DNA of 64,000 bases, taken from Sva-07 sp031426215 (GTDB taxonomy: Bacteria; Actinomycetota; Acidimicrobiia; Acidimicrobiales; Ilumatobacteraceae). The notes under the pieces were generated by a model, which made no database searches, was not told the DNA's origin, and saw nothing but the letters and a program-made list of their open reading frames with translations. The position numbers and the translations under genes are program-made. Shown piece by piece: positions 1 to 7,427 of this stretch (position 1 is its first letter; every line of letters begins with the position of its first letter). The DNA lies in contig JANPKU010000141.1 of the NCBI GenBank assembly GCA_031426215.1, positions 5,540 to 69,539 of the forward strand, written 5' to 3'.

Positions 1-52
1 TCGCACCGATCAGCGAGCACAGCAGGGGCAGGACGTAGCGGGCACGCACCAT
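1..52 (-). CDS. N-terminus of a probable membrane protein, cut by the window edge
   Basis: Reading leftwards from an ATG at 52 gives Met-Val-Arg-Ala-Arg-Tyr-Val-Leu-Pro-Leu-Leu-Cys-Ser-Leu-Ile-Gly-Ala, a basic start followed by a hydrophobic stretch, as in the first membrane helix of an integral membrane protein. The same frame is open further upstream into the end of the preceding YfhO-like gene, so a TTG start near 80 is possible. It follows that gene on the same strand and could be in its operon. Too little is visible to name it. Confidence 0.35.
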   Translation of the reverse strand, partial: MVRARYVLPLLCSLIGA

Positions 53-89
53 GAGGGGATCCTTCGAGTTGGAGAGCAGCAACAACTTG

Positions 90-2453
90 TTATCGGTTGT
101 GGTCGCTCGCGGCTTGAGCCCGCCGTCGCCCGATCACCGTATCCGTGATCACCAGCGCGATGGTCGCGGCGATCGCCAGCAGTGCCAGCACCAGCGTGGC
201 AGCGAGCCAGGGCGAGCGATACGTGAACACGAGTTCGTGCTCGCCGGGCGGAACCGCCGCCCCGAGGAAGATGCCGTCGACCTCCACGACGTCGACATCG
301 TCGCCGTCGATGGTCGCGCTCCATCCCGGAAGTGCCTGCTGGGCGACACTCACCACGGTGCCCCGGTCGAACTCGAGGCTCACTGCGATGTGCTCGGGCC
401 GCTCGCGCTTCAACGGCACGGCGACCGGGGCGCAGTCGGCCGCACACGACAGCGCCTGCGACGCATCGGCCAGCAGCGCACTCTCGGCGACCGACGAGCG
501 ATCGGAGCGCAGTTGTTCGGCCGGGTCGTCCGACACGATCGCCGACGACCATGCGACGGCGTCGCCGACCCACGACGGGTTCTCCCACACCTCGAACAGG
601 TCATCGGCCGCAACCGGGCCGGTCCAGCCCGGGATGAAGTCGGCCGGCGGACGGGCGAGGTCGAGCAGGATGTAGCGCACACCGAGCCGGCCGAGCGGTT
701 CGGGTTCGATCGGAAGCGTCAGGCTGTTGCGCAACGGCAGCTCGGTCGGCGGGTCGGGCTGGAAGCGGCGAAGTGCGTCGGCCCATCGCTGGGTGATCTG
801 CACCCCGCCGTCGTAACCGTCGATCGACGCGACACCATGCAGCACGTTGGCGTTCGGGCGCATGCCGGGCACCTGGTACTCCTCGGGGCGCCCATCGTCG
901 GTGAGGGCCACGGTGAACCCGGCATCGACGTCGGCCAGGAAGTCGGTCGTCGCACTGCGATGGCTCGTGAACGCCACGTCCGTCGTCATCTTCTGGGGGA
1001 TCGAGTGCAGCGACATCACGCCGAGCTCGAGCGACGCCAGCCCCAGGAGGCCGATCGCGGTTGCTCGCATGATCCTCGGCGCGAACGTGTTGGCGGCGAT
1101 CAACGCAAGCGCAGCAATCGCAGTGACCGCCCAGATGGCAGCCGATCGCCGATCGGCGGTCACGACCACACCGAGCGCCAGCAGTACGACGACGACGACA
1201 GCGGCGATCGCTGTGCTGGTGAACTGCACCCGTTCGACACCTCGCCACAGCGCCTCGACCCCTGCACCGGCGAACAGGGCGGCCACGAGCACGACGATCA
1301 CCAACCATCGTGACGAGGCCCGTGCCAGATCGAATCCGGGCACGACATCGAACGCCAACCGGAACAAGATCGACCGTGGACCGGTCGCCCACACGAGCGC
1401 CAGCAGCGCTACCAGCCCCAACGCGATCGTCCATGGCCGGGCCGTGCGGGACCGCAGGAGGGCAACGACACCGATCACCACGAGCATCGCGACGACCACC
1501 CCGAGGAACGCGATGCTCTCGAAGCCCGAGGCGAACTCGGCCGGGTCGCGGTTCTGCACGGTGCCGAGCAGTGCTCGTGCCAGGTATTCCGTCGGGAGCG
1601 ACAATGCCGGTGAACGCAGCGCCTCGATGTCGCGTCCGCCCGTGATCGCGCTGTCGGCGGTGGCGTGGAGCACCGCGACCAACTGCGGGCCCGCGATCAG
1701 CACGCCAAGTGCCACTCCGCCGGCGACGTGACCGAACCGGCGCCAGCGGTGCCCGTCGATGGCGAACCCGATGACCGCAGCACCAGCGAGCACCCCCGCC
1801 TGATACACGAGCTGCGGATGTCCTGCGAGCAGGATCGCCGCCGTGGTGGCGCTGAGCCCGGCCACCGCACGCCACGGCCGGTCAGAGGTGATGACGGCGT
1901 GGATGGCGATCAGCAGCACCGGGATCCAGGCGAGCACGAGAATCTGTTCGAACTGCACCGTCTTGGTCAGCGTCGAACCGGCCGCCATGGCGACGAGCGC
2001 CGCGCCGGTGGCACCGATCGGCATGAGGCCGAGGCGACGCGCCAGCACGAGCATCCCGAAGCCCAGCAACAGCACGTGCGCGGCCACGATCACACCCATG
2101 GCCCGGTTGGTGCCCATCACCATCGTCAACAGGTTCGGGAGGTACAACGCGGCCGCCGACGGGTTGCCCAGATGCGGCACACCGCCGAAGATCAGATCGT
2201 TCAGGATCGGCAGGTGACCCTGTCGCAGCGCCCGTTCGGTGACCTCGAGATTGGGGCCTGAGTAGGCGTAGGTGTCGAAGCCGACGACGTAGCGGCCCGG
2301 GAACCAGAACGATCGGGTCAGCCACAGGCCCGCCAGTGCAACGACGGTGTACGGCGCAGCAGCGATCAGGCGAGTGCGGCGCGATGCGTCGGTCAGGCGG
2401 ACGCTGTGCGCCCCTGCTTGTCCTTCTTCGCTGCCTTCTGCGCCTGCTTCCAC
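90..2453 (-). CDS. YfhO-like multi-pass membrane protein
   Basis: Large integral membrane protein (787 aa from the GTG at 2453). After a short N-terminal segment there is a first membrane helix, then the conserved luminal-type stretch with GFDTYAYSGPN and a long series of hydrophobic helices through about residue 500. The C-terminal third is a soluble beta-rich domain ending with a PGWSATIDG motif and a final membrane helix, which is the typical plan of the YfhO family (linked to lipoteichoic acid glycosylation in Firmicutes; the actinobacterial role is unknown). The start is uncertain: the GTG at 2453 lies inside the upstream repair gene, and a CTG at 2396 would overlap its stop as CTGA. Longer upstream reading is a shadow of that gene. 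Family assignment is fairly secure, function is not. Confidence 0.75.
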   Translation of the reverse strand: MEAGAEGSEEGQAGAHSVRLTDASRRTRLIAAAPYTVVALAGLWLTRSFWFPGRYVVGFDTYAYSGPNLEVTERALRQGHLPILNDLIFGGVPHLGNPSAAALYLPNLLTMVMGTNRAMGVIVAAHVLLLGFGMLVLARRLGLMPIGATGAALVAMAAGSTLTKTVQFEQILVLAWIPVLLIAIHAVITSDRPWRAVAGLSATTAAILLAGHPQLVYQAGVLAGAAVIGFAIDGHRWRRFGHVAGGVALGVLIAGPQLVAVLHATADSAITGGRDIEALRSPALSLPTEYLARALLGTVQNRDPAEFASGFESIAFLGVVVAMLVVIGVVALLRSRTARPWTIALGLVALLALVWATGPRSILFRLAFDVVPGFDLARASSRWLVIVVLVAALFAGAGVEALWRGVERVQFTSTAIAAVVVVVLLALGVVVTADRRSAAIWAVTAIAALALIAANTFAPRIMRATAIGLLGLASLELGVMSLHSIPQKMTTDVAFTSHRSATTDFLADVDAGFTVALTDDGRPEEYQVPGMRPNANVLHGVASIDGYDGGVQITQRWADALRRFQPDPPTELPLRNSLTLPIEPEPLGRLGVRYILLDLARPPADFIPGWTGPVAADDLFEVWENPSWVGDAVAWSSAIVSDDPAEQLRSDRSSVAESALLADASQALSCAADCAPVAVPLKRERPEHIAVSLEFDRGTVVSVAQQALPGWSATIDGDDVDVVEVDGIFLGAAVPPGEHELVFTYRSPWLAATLVLALLAIAATIALVITDTVIGRRRAQAASDHNR

Positions 2454-2983
2454 TCCCGCACCTTCCCCAACGATTCCGGCCCGTCGATGTCGGCGACCGA
2501 TCGAGGGACGTCGTCGCCGAAGACGCCGGCCGCAGTCTGCCAGTCGGCGGGCTGCACGTTCATGCGTTTCGCGAGGATGGCTACGAAGATCTTGGCCTTC
2601 TCGTCGCCGTAGCCGGGCAGTGCCCGCAAACGTTGATACAACTCGTCGCCCGACTCGACGCCCTTCCAGATGTTCGCAGCGTTGCCCTTGTAGTCGGTGA
2701 CGAGCGCTTCGCAGACGGCGTGGATGCGCTTGCCCATCGAACCCGGATAGCGGTGGATCGCCGGCTTCTCGCAACAGATCGACACGAACTCCTCGACGTC
2801 CATCGCTGCGATCTTCTTGGGATCGAGGTGCCCGAGACGTTGCTTCAGCGTCGCCGGTCCGGCGAACGCCCATTCCAACGGCACCTGCTGGTCGAGCAAC
2901 ATCCCGATCAGCAGCGCATTGCCGTTGGAGTTCAGCAACTTGTCCGATGCCGTATCGCCAGTGATGTAGAGCGTGCCAGCCAT
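2393..2983 (-). CDS. HhH-GPD family base-excision repair protein
   Basis: 196 aa. The helix-hairpin-helix segment LRALPGYGDEKAKIF (about residues 118-132) and the surrounding all-helical fold match the HhH-GPD superfamily of DNA glycosylases. There is no C-terminal Cys cluster, so no iron-sulfur site as in endonuclease III or MutY. The N-terminus carries a conserved region around LLIGMLLDQQVPLEWAF. The Lys/Ala-rich tail (KQAQKAAKKDK) is probably unstructured. The damage it recognises cannot be told from sequence. The ATG is preceded by a TAGCGT box with a 6-nt gap, suggesting a leaderless transcript. The gene overlaps or abuts the downstream YfhO-like gene. Confidence 0.85.
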   Translation of the reverse strand: MAGTLYITGDTASDKLLNSNGNALLIGMLLDQQVPLEWAFAGPATLKQRLGHLDPKKIAAMDVEEFVSICCEKPAIHRYPGSMGKRIHAVCEALVTDYKGNAANIWKGVESGDELYQRLRALPGYGDEKAKIFVAILAKRMNVQPADWQTAAGVFGDDVPRSVADIDGPESLGKVREWKQAQKAAKKDKQGRTASA

Positions 2984-2989
2984 CCGCTC

Positions 2990-2995
2990 ACGCTA
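2990..2995 (-). promoter_or_regulatory. -10-like TAGCGT before the HhH-GPD gene
   Basis: TAGCGT on the minus strand ends 6 nt before the ATG at 2983; too close for a leader, so a leaderless transcript is inferred. Confidence 0.45.
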
Positions 2996-3002
2996 CCGAG
3001 GA

Positions 3003-3031
3003 TTACATCAGGGGTCAGACCCGCGATGTAA
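3003..3031. repeat. Palindromic repeat family A, copy 1
   Basis: 29-bp imperfect palindrome with arms TTACATC/GATGTAA around the core GGGTCAGACCC (3012-3022). It is an inverted copy, with one mismatch, of copy 2 at 3073-3101. The two are 41 bp apart, which is the arrangement of a REPIN doublet. Confidence 0.8.
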
Positions 3032-3072
3032 CCGAGCAAGAATGAGGTGATGCGCTCGCTGCCCGGGTGCCG

Positions 3073-3101
3073 TTACATCGCGGGTCTGGCCCCTGATGTA
3101 A
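3073..3101. repeat. Palindromic repeat family A, copy 2
   Basis: Same arms (TTACATC/GATGTAA) with core GGGTCTGGCCC; in reverse complement it matches copy 1 at 28 of 29 positions. It lies just upstream of the riboswitch promoter. Confidence 0.8.
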
Positions 3102-3125
3102 TCGTCTCAGCACGGATCTCAGAGG

Positions 3126-3131
3126 TAGCGT
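3126..3131 (+). promoter_or_regulatory. -10-like TAGCGT driving the riboswitch leader
   Basis: TAGCGT sits immediately upstream of the structured leader, placing transcription start close to the first paired bases of the aptamer (about 3137-3139). Confidence 0.45.
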
Positions 3132-3132
3132 G

Positions 3133-3306
3133 ACCGATGAAGGGGAGTAGCCCCCAATCGCTTCATCGACACGCTGGGACCCACTGGTCCCCGGTGAGCG
3201 AGCCTGGACGAGCCAGGCGGGCAAGACCTTCGACCACTGGCACACGTCTGCCCGGGTCGAAGGGAGCCCTCCCGGCGTCCTTCGGTCCCGAAGACCGAAA
3301 GGATTT
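3133..3306 (+). promoter_or_regulatory. yybP-ykoY family manganese riboswitch with RBS-sequestering expression platform
   Basis: The leader of the cation exporter gene contains AAGGGGAGTAGC (3140-3151) at its 5' side and GGCGGGCAAGACCTTC (3216-3231) at its 3' side, the conserved ends of the Mn2+-sensing yybP-ykoY aptamer; GAAGG (3139-3143) pairs with CCTTC (3227-3231) to close it. Two perfect 6-bp internal hairpins are visible (GGGACC/GGTCCC at 3176-3191 and GCCTGG/CCAGGC at 3202-3218). Downstream, CCTTCGACC (3227-3235) is fully complementary to GGTCGAAGG (3255-3263), and CCTTCGGTC (3279-3287) pairs with GACCGAAAGG (3293-3302), which holds the ribosome binding site of the ATG at 3308. When the aptamer closes, CGAAGG (3258-3263) can instead capture CCTTCG (3279-3284) and free the RBS. 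This predicts a translational ON switch with metal. Confidence 0.8.
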
Positions 3307-3307
3307 G

Positions 3308-3952
3308 ATGACGATCGATCAGGCAGACCACGACCGGTTGCAGCGACGGGGTATCCGTCTGCTCTGGGCGACCACCGGATGGAACCTCATGGAGGTGTTC
3401 GTCACCATCGGCCTCGGGATCGCAGCAGGATCACTCGCCTTGGTGGCCTTCGGACTGAGTTCGATGATCGAGGTCTTCGCCTCCAGCGTGGTGATCTGGC
3501 ACCTACGAGAGGGCCGCGACCCTGCACCACATCGCACGCGACTCGCGTTCAAACTGATCGCGTTTGCCTTCTTCGCACTTGCACTGTTCTTGTCGGTCAC
3601 CTCCGTGCGCAGCCTCATCCTCGGTTTGCAACCCGGCGAGTCGCCGCTCGGTATTGCCTACCTTGCGCTGACGGCGACGGTGATGTTCGTGCTGGCGGGA
3701 ATCAAACGCCGCACCGCACGAGCGATGGACAGCGGCCCACTCGAAGCAGAGGCCTCGATGACCTCACTCGACGGGTGGCTGTGCATCGGCATCCTGACCG
3801 CCTTGGGCGTGAACATCTCGTTCGGCTGGTGGTGGGCCGACGCCGTGGCCGCGTTCGCCATCGGCGTGTTCGCGGCGAAGGAAGGCCTCGAATCGTTCGA
3901 GAAGTCCCGCAACGAGCTTCAGCCTGATGGAACCGTCACCTCGCGGGTCTGA
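3308..3952 (+). CDS. Cation-efflux-type membrane transporter under a Mn riboswitch
   Basis: 214 aa with about six hydrophobic segments, similar to the membrane half of cation diffusion facilitator proteins: an early helix with NLMEVFVTIGLGIAAGSLALVAFGLSSMIEVFASSVVIWHL (described in part: N-L-M-E then S-M-I-E), and a later metal-site-like helix with WWWADAVAAFAIG (A-D near residue 180). The usual CDF cytoplasmic domain is missing, so this is a short membrane-only member. The riboswitch upstream makes Mn2+ export the best guess for substrate; that is inference from context. The ATG at 3308 is chosen because an AAAGG ribosome site precedes it. The TGA stop lies inside a family A palindrome core, so the last residues (Thr-Ser-Arg-Val) may be encoded by the inserted repeat. 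Confidence 0.8.
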   Translation: MTIDQADHDRLQRRGIRLLWATTGWNLMEVFVTIGLGIAAGSLALVAFGLSSMIEVFASSVVIWHLREGRDPAPHRTRLAFKLIAFAFFALALFLSVTSVRSLILGLQPGESPLGIAYLALTATVMFVLAGIKRRTARAMDSGPLEAEASMTSLDGWLCIGILTALGVNISFGWWWADAVAAFAIGVFAAKEGLESFEKSRNELQPDGTVTSRV

Positions 3953-3967
3953 CCCTTGTTGTCATCA
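3929..3967. repeat. Palindromic repeat family A, copy 3
   Basis: Core GGGTCTGACCC at 3945-3955 with weakly symmetric GATG/CATC outer arms. The core supplies the TGA stop of the cation exporter (3950-3952), and the element runs up to the stop of the convergent aceE gene. Confidence 0.65.
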
Positions 3968-6697
3968 GATGAGGTACGGGTTGGCGGCTTCGGGGTCGAT
4001 GTCGTAGCGGGCGATCGCGTCGGCGACGACGGATTCGTCGACCTTGCCATCCGCGAAGAGGCCGTCGAGCACGGCGAGCACCACGTGGCCCGTGTCGACC
4101 TCGAAGTGGCGACGCAGCGCCTCGCGCGTGTCGGACCGACCCATGCCGTCGGTTCCGAGGGGCACGAACGTGCGATCAGGGATGAAGCGCTGGACCTGCT
4201 CGGGCACGATCTTCATGAAATCGGACACGGCGATGATCGGGCCCTGCGAGTCGGCCAGGATCTGGGCAACACGCGGTGTGCGAATCTCACCTGAGGGATG
4301 CAGGCGGTTCCAGCGCTCGGCGGCCAGCGCCTCCTCGCGCAGCGACTTGTACGATGTCGCCGACCACAACTCGACGGCCACGTCGTAGTGCTCTGCCAGT
4401 TCCGCGGCGGCTTCTCGCGCTGCCGTGTGCGCGGTGCCGGAGAACAGGATCGTCGCCGGGATCGACGGGCCGGCCGGCGCATCGGCCCATTTGTAGAGAC
4501 CTTCGACGATCGCCTCGGACAGCCCCGGCGTGTCCGGCAGCGGCGGCATCTCGTAGTTCTCGTTGTAGAGGGTGATGTAGTAGAAGACGTCGGTGACGTC
4601 TGGTGGTCCGCCGCCGTACATCCGGTTCATGCCGGCCTGCACGATGGCGCCGACCTCGTAGGCGAACGCCGGGTCGTACGCCTGCACGAACGGCACGGTG
4701 GACGCCAGCACCAAGCTGTGACCGTCCTGGTGCTGGAGGCCTTCGCCCATCAACGTCGTACGACCGGCCGTGGCCGCCATCAAGAACCCGCGAGCACGCA
4801 TGTCGGCCGCCTGCCAGATCAGATCGCCGACCCGTTGGAATCCGAACATCGAATAGAACGTGAAGAACGGAATCATCGGCACACCACGCGTGGAGTACGA
4901 GGTTGCGGCGGCGATGAAGCTCGCCATCGAACCGGCCTCGGTGATGCCTTCTTCGAGGATCTGGCCCTTGGTCGACTCGGAGTACGACAGCAGCAGATCG
5001 TGGTCGACCGGCTCGTACTTCTGGCCCTGCGATGCGTAGATGTTCAGTTCGCGGAACAACGCGTCCATGCCGAACGTACGCGCTTCGTCGGGGATGATCG
5101 GCACGACCCGCGGTCCGACGTGCTCGTCGCGGGCCAACCCGCGCAGCAGGCGGGTGAACGCCATGGTGGTCGACACTTCCTGGCCGTTGGATCCTGCGCG
5201 CATCTCGGCGAACGGACCGTCGGCAGGCAGCTCGAGCGGGCGTCGTGCGGCCGTGGTGCGCTTGGGGATCGAGCCGTCGAGCGCCTTACGACGCTCCATC
5301 ATGTACTGGTACTCGATCGAGTCCTTGCCGAGCGTGATGTATGGCGGACGCTCGGCGTCGAGACCTTCGTCGCTGACCACATCTTCGAGGTGGAGCCGGT
5401 CTCGCATCTCGAGGATCTGGTCCTTGGTCATCTTCTTGATCTGGTGCGTCGAGTTGCGGCCCTCGAATCCCGGACCCAGAGTCCAGCCCTTCACGGTCTT
5501 GGCCAGGATCACCGTCGGTCGCCCCGAGCCGAGGTTCTCGGTGGCCGCCTTGTACGCCGCGTACAACTTGCGATAGTCGTGGCCGCCGCGAGGCAGGTTG
5601 CGCAGGTCGGCGTCGCTCAGGTCGGCCACCATCTGGCGCAGCCGTTCGTCGGGACCGAAGAAACGGTCGCGGATGAATTCGCCGTCCTCGACCGCGTAGC
5701 GCTGGAACTCACCGTCGACGGTAGTGTTCATCTTGTTCAGCAGGACGCCGTCCTTGTCCTGGGCGAGCAGGTCGTCCCACTTCGAACCCCAGATGACCTT
5801 GATCACGTTCCAGCCGGCTCCCCTGAAGGTGGCCTCGAGTTCCTGGATGACCTTGCCGTTGCCTCGCACGGGTCCGTCGAGACGCTGCAGGTTGCAGTTC
5901 ACGACGAACACGAGGTTGTCGAGCTGTTCACGCGAGGCGAGCGAGATCGCGCCGAGGGTTTCGGGTTCGTCGATCTCGCCGTCGCCGAGAAAGGCCCACA
6001 CGCGGCTGTCGGACGTGTCGTCGATGTGGCGGTTCTGGAGGTACCGGTTGAAGCGGGCCTGATAGAGCGCGGTGATCGGTCCGAGGCCCATCGACACCGT
6101 GGGGAACTCCCAGAAATCGGGCATCAGCCGCGGGTGCGGGTACGACGACAGACCGCGCCCGCTGCGCCCGATCTCGCGACGGAAGTGGTCGAGGTCGTCC
6201 TCGGTGAGGCGGCCCTCGAGGAACGCACGGGCGTAGATGCCAGGAGCGGCGTGGCCCTGGTAGTACACGTGATCGCCGGGCCGACCGTCGTCCTTGCCTC
6301 GGAAGAAGTGGTTGAAGCCGATCTCGTACAGGGCTGCCGAGCTGGCGAACGTCGACAGGTGTCCTCCGATGCCGTCGGCGGCCTTGTTGGCACGCACGAC
6401 CATCATCGCGGCGTTCCAACGGATGAAGGCGCGGATGCGCCGTTCGATGTGTTCGTCGCCCGGGAACCACGGCTCGTGCTCGCGCGGGATCGTGTTGACG
6501 TACGGCGTGGAGACGGTGGCGGGGAACGACACCTGACTCTCGGTGGCACGCTCCATCAGTCGCGTCAGCAGATACCGGGCTCGGGTCTTGCCGTGGGTGT
6601 CGACGACGGCATCGAGGCTGTCCAACCATTCCTTCGTCTCGGTGGGATCGATGTCGGGCAGCTGGTGTACGTGGCCGTCGAAGATCATGGCCGCCAT
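3965..6697 (-). CDS. aceE: Pyruvate dehydrogenase E1 component, homodimeric type
   Basis: 910 aa, close to E. coli AceE. It decarboxylates pyruvate with thiamine diphosphate and reductively acetylates the lipoyl group of E2. The ThDP-binding stretch GDGEIDEPETLGAISLA...NCNLQRLDGPVRGNGK and the family signatures GGHLSTFASSAALYE and PHPRLMPDFWEFPTVSMGLGP (given in part) are intact. Its partners are not next door; the E3 (18630) and E2 (20097) genes and lipoylation enzyme lie 12 kb away. Start: ATG at 6697 (Met-Ala-Ala-Met-Ile-Phe-Asp); the ATG at 6688 is an alternative. A TAACAC box 7 nt upstream could be a leaderless -10. Reading further upstream is not supported by homology. Confidence 0.97.
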   Translation of the reverse strand: MAAMIFDGHVHQLPDIDPTETKEWLDSLDAVVDTHGKTRARYLLTRLMERATESQVSFPATVSTPYVNTIPREHEPWFPGDEHIERRIRAFIRWNAAMMVVRANKAADGIGGHLSTFASSAALYEIGFNHFFRGKDDGRPGDHVYYQGHAAPGIYARAFLEGRLTEDDLDHFRREIGRSGRGLSSYPHPRLMPDFWEFPTVSMGLGPITALYQARFNRYLQNRHIDDTSDSRVWAFLGDGEIDEPETLGAISLASREQLDNLVFVVNCNLQRLDGPVRGNGKVIQELEATFRGAGWNVIKVIWGSKWDDLLAQDKDGVLLNKMNTTVDGEFQRYAVEDGEFIRDRFFGPDERLRQMVADLSDADLRNLPRGGHDYRKLYAAYKAATENLGSGRPTVILAKTVKGWTLGPGFEGRNSTHQIKKMTKDQILEMRDRLHLEDVVSDEGLDAERPPYITLGKDSIEYQYMMERRKALDGSIPKRTTAARRPLELPADGPFAEMRAGSNGQEVSTTMAFTRLLRGLARDEHVGPRVVPIIPDEARTFGMDALFRELNIYASQGQKYEPVDHDLLLSYSESTKGQILEEGITEAGSMASFIAAATSYSTRGVPMIPFFTFYSMFGFQRVGDLIWQAADMRARGFLMAATAGRTTLMGEGLQHQDGHSLVLASTVPFVQAYDPAFAYEVGAIVQAGMNRMYGGGPPDVTDVFYYITLYNENYEMPPLPDTPGLSEAIVEGLYKWADAPAGPSIPATILFSGTAHTAAREAAAELAEHYDVAVELWSATSYKSLREEALAAERWNRLHPSGEIRTPRVAQILADSQGPIIAVSDFMKIVPEQVQRFIPDRTFVPLGTDGMGRSDTREALRRHFEVDTGHVVLAVLDGLFADGKVDESVVADAIARYDIDPEAANPYLI

Positions 6698-6756
6698 TCT
6701 CGCAGTGTTACCGAGCGGTACGCACCGGATCGGACGCTCACGCCACCAACACCGCA

Positions 6757-6807
6757 CGAAAAATGTGCGTGGGCGTTCGCTCAGCGCGCGATTCCGCACA
6801 TTTTTCG
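6757..6807. repeat. 13-bp perfect inverted repeat between aceE and rnhA
   Basis: Arms CGAAAAATGTGCG (6757-6769) and CGCACATTTTTCG (6795-6807) are perfect complements with a 25-nt GC-rich loop. It lies between the divergent aceE and rnhA starts, so it is not a terminator for either; an operator or a mobile hairpin are both possible. It resembles family C in containing GTGCG/CGCAC. Confidence 0.6.
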
Positions 6808-6845
6808 GGCGGGCTCGGGGCGGGGGTTGGGGTGGCGCAGGTCGG

Positions 6846-6851
6846 TAGGTT
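6846..6851 (+). promoter_or_regulatory. -10-like TAGGTT before rnhA
   Basis: TAGGTT ends 6 nt before the GTG at 6858. Confidence 0.45.
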
Positions 6852-6857
6852 GCCCGG

Positions 6858-7313
6858 GTGACGCAGCTCGTGATCTACACCGATGGGGCGTGCAGTGGGA
6901 ACCCGGGTCCCGGCGGGTGGGCGTGGGCGTTGGCGCCCGACGGTGAGCCGAACGGCTCCGGCGGCGAAGCGCACACCACCAACCAGCGCATGGAGATCCA
7001 CGCGGTGCTCGACGCGCTGCGCGCTCATGCGCATCTCGCCGACGACCACGGCGCGCCGATGCCGATCGAGATCGTCTCCGACTCGACCTACGTCGTGAAG
7101 TGCTTCAACGACCGGTGGTACGTGAAGTGGCAGCGCAACGGGTGGACGAACTCGCAGAAGAAGCCGGTCGCCAACGTCGACCTCTGGAAACCGCTGATCG
7201 AACTGGTCGAGGCGGGTGACGTGAGCTTCACCTGGGTGAAGGGACACAGCGGCGACCGGATGAACGATCTCGTCGATCGCCTGGCGGTCGACGCCGTTCC
7301 GGCACGCCGCTGA
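6858..7313 (+). CDS. rnhA: Ribonuclease HI
   Basis: 151 aa, the usual RNase HI length. It cleaves RNA in RNA-DNA hybrids. The four acidic active-site residues are present: Asp in YTDGACSGNPGPGGW (residue 8), Glu in NQRMEIHAV (about 47), Asp in SDSTYVV (about 75) and a C-terminal Asp in HSGDRMNDLVD, with the conserved His of VKGHSG. GTG start at 6858, probably leaderless. Confidence 0.95.
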   Translation: MTQLVIYTDGACSGNPGPGGWAWALAPDGEPNGSGGEAHTTNQRMEIHAVLDALRAHAHLADDHGAPMPIEIVSDSTYVVKCFNDRWYVKWQRNGWTNSQKKPVANVDLWKPLIELVEAGDVSFTWVKGHSGDRMNDLVDRLAVDAVPARR

Positions 7314-7413
7314 GCGACCACTCCGAGGCGACTTTCGCAAGATTTGGTCAAGCGGCGTCGGGATCCTGCCGAAAGACCACCCATGGTGACCGCATCACCT
7401 CCCGTGGCAACGT

Positions 7414-7419
7414 TACGAT
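7414..7419 (+). promoter_or_regulatory. -10-like TACGAT before the SpoIID-type gene
   Basis: TACGAT ends 8 nt before the ATG at 7428 and supports that start over the in-frame upstream alternatives. Confidence 0.45.
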
Positions 7420-7427
7420 TGGGTTAC

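Noticed and set aside
2454..2873. N-terminal extension of the YfhO-like gene
   Set aside because: This segment is the HhH-GPD gene read in another frame; homology to YfhO proteins begins near 2390.
4298..6946. Long open frame on the plus strand opposite aceE
   Set aside because: It mirrors the codon pattern of aceE, has a His/Arg/Val-rich composition without motifs, and ends in rnhA sequence read in another frame.
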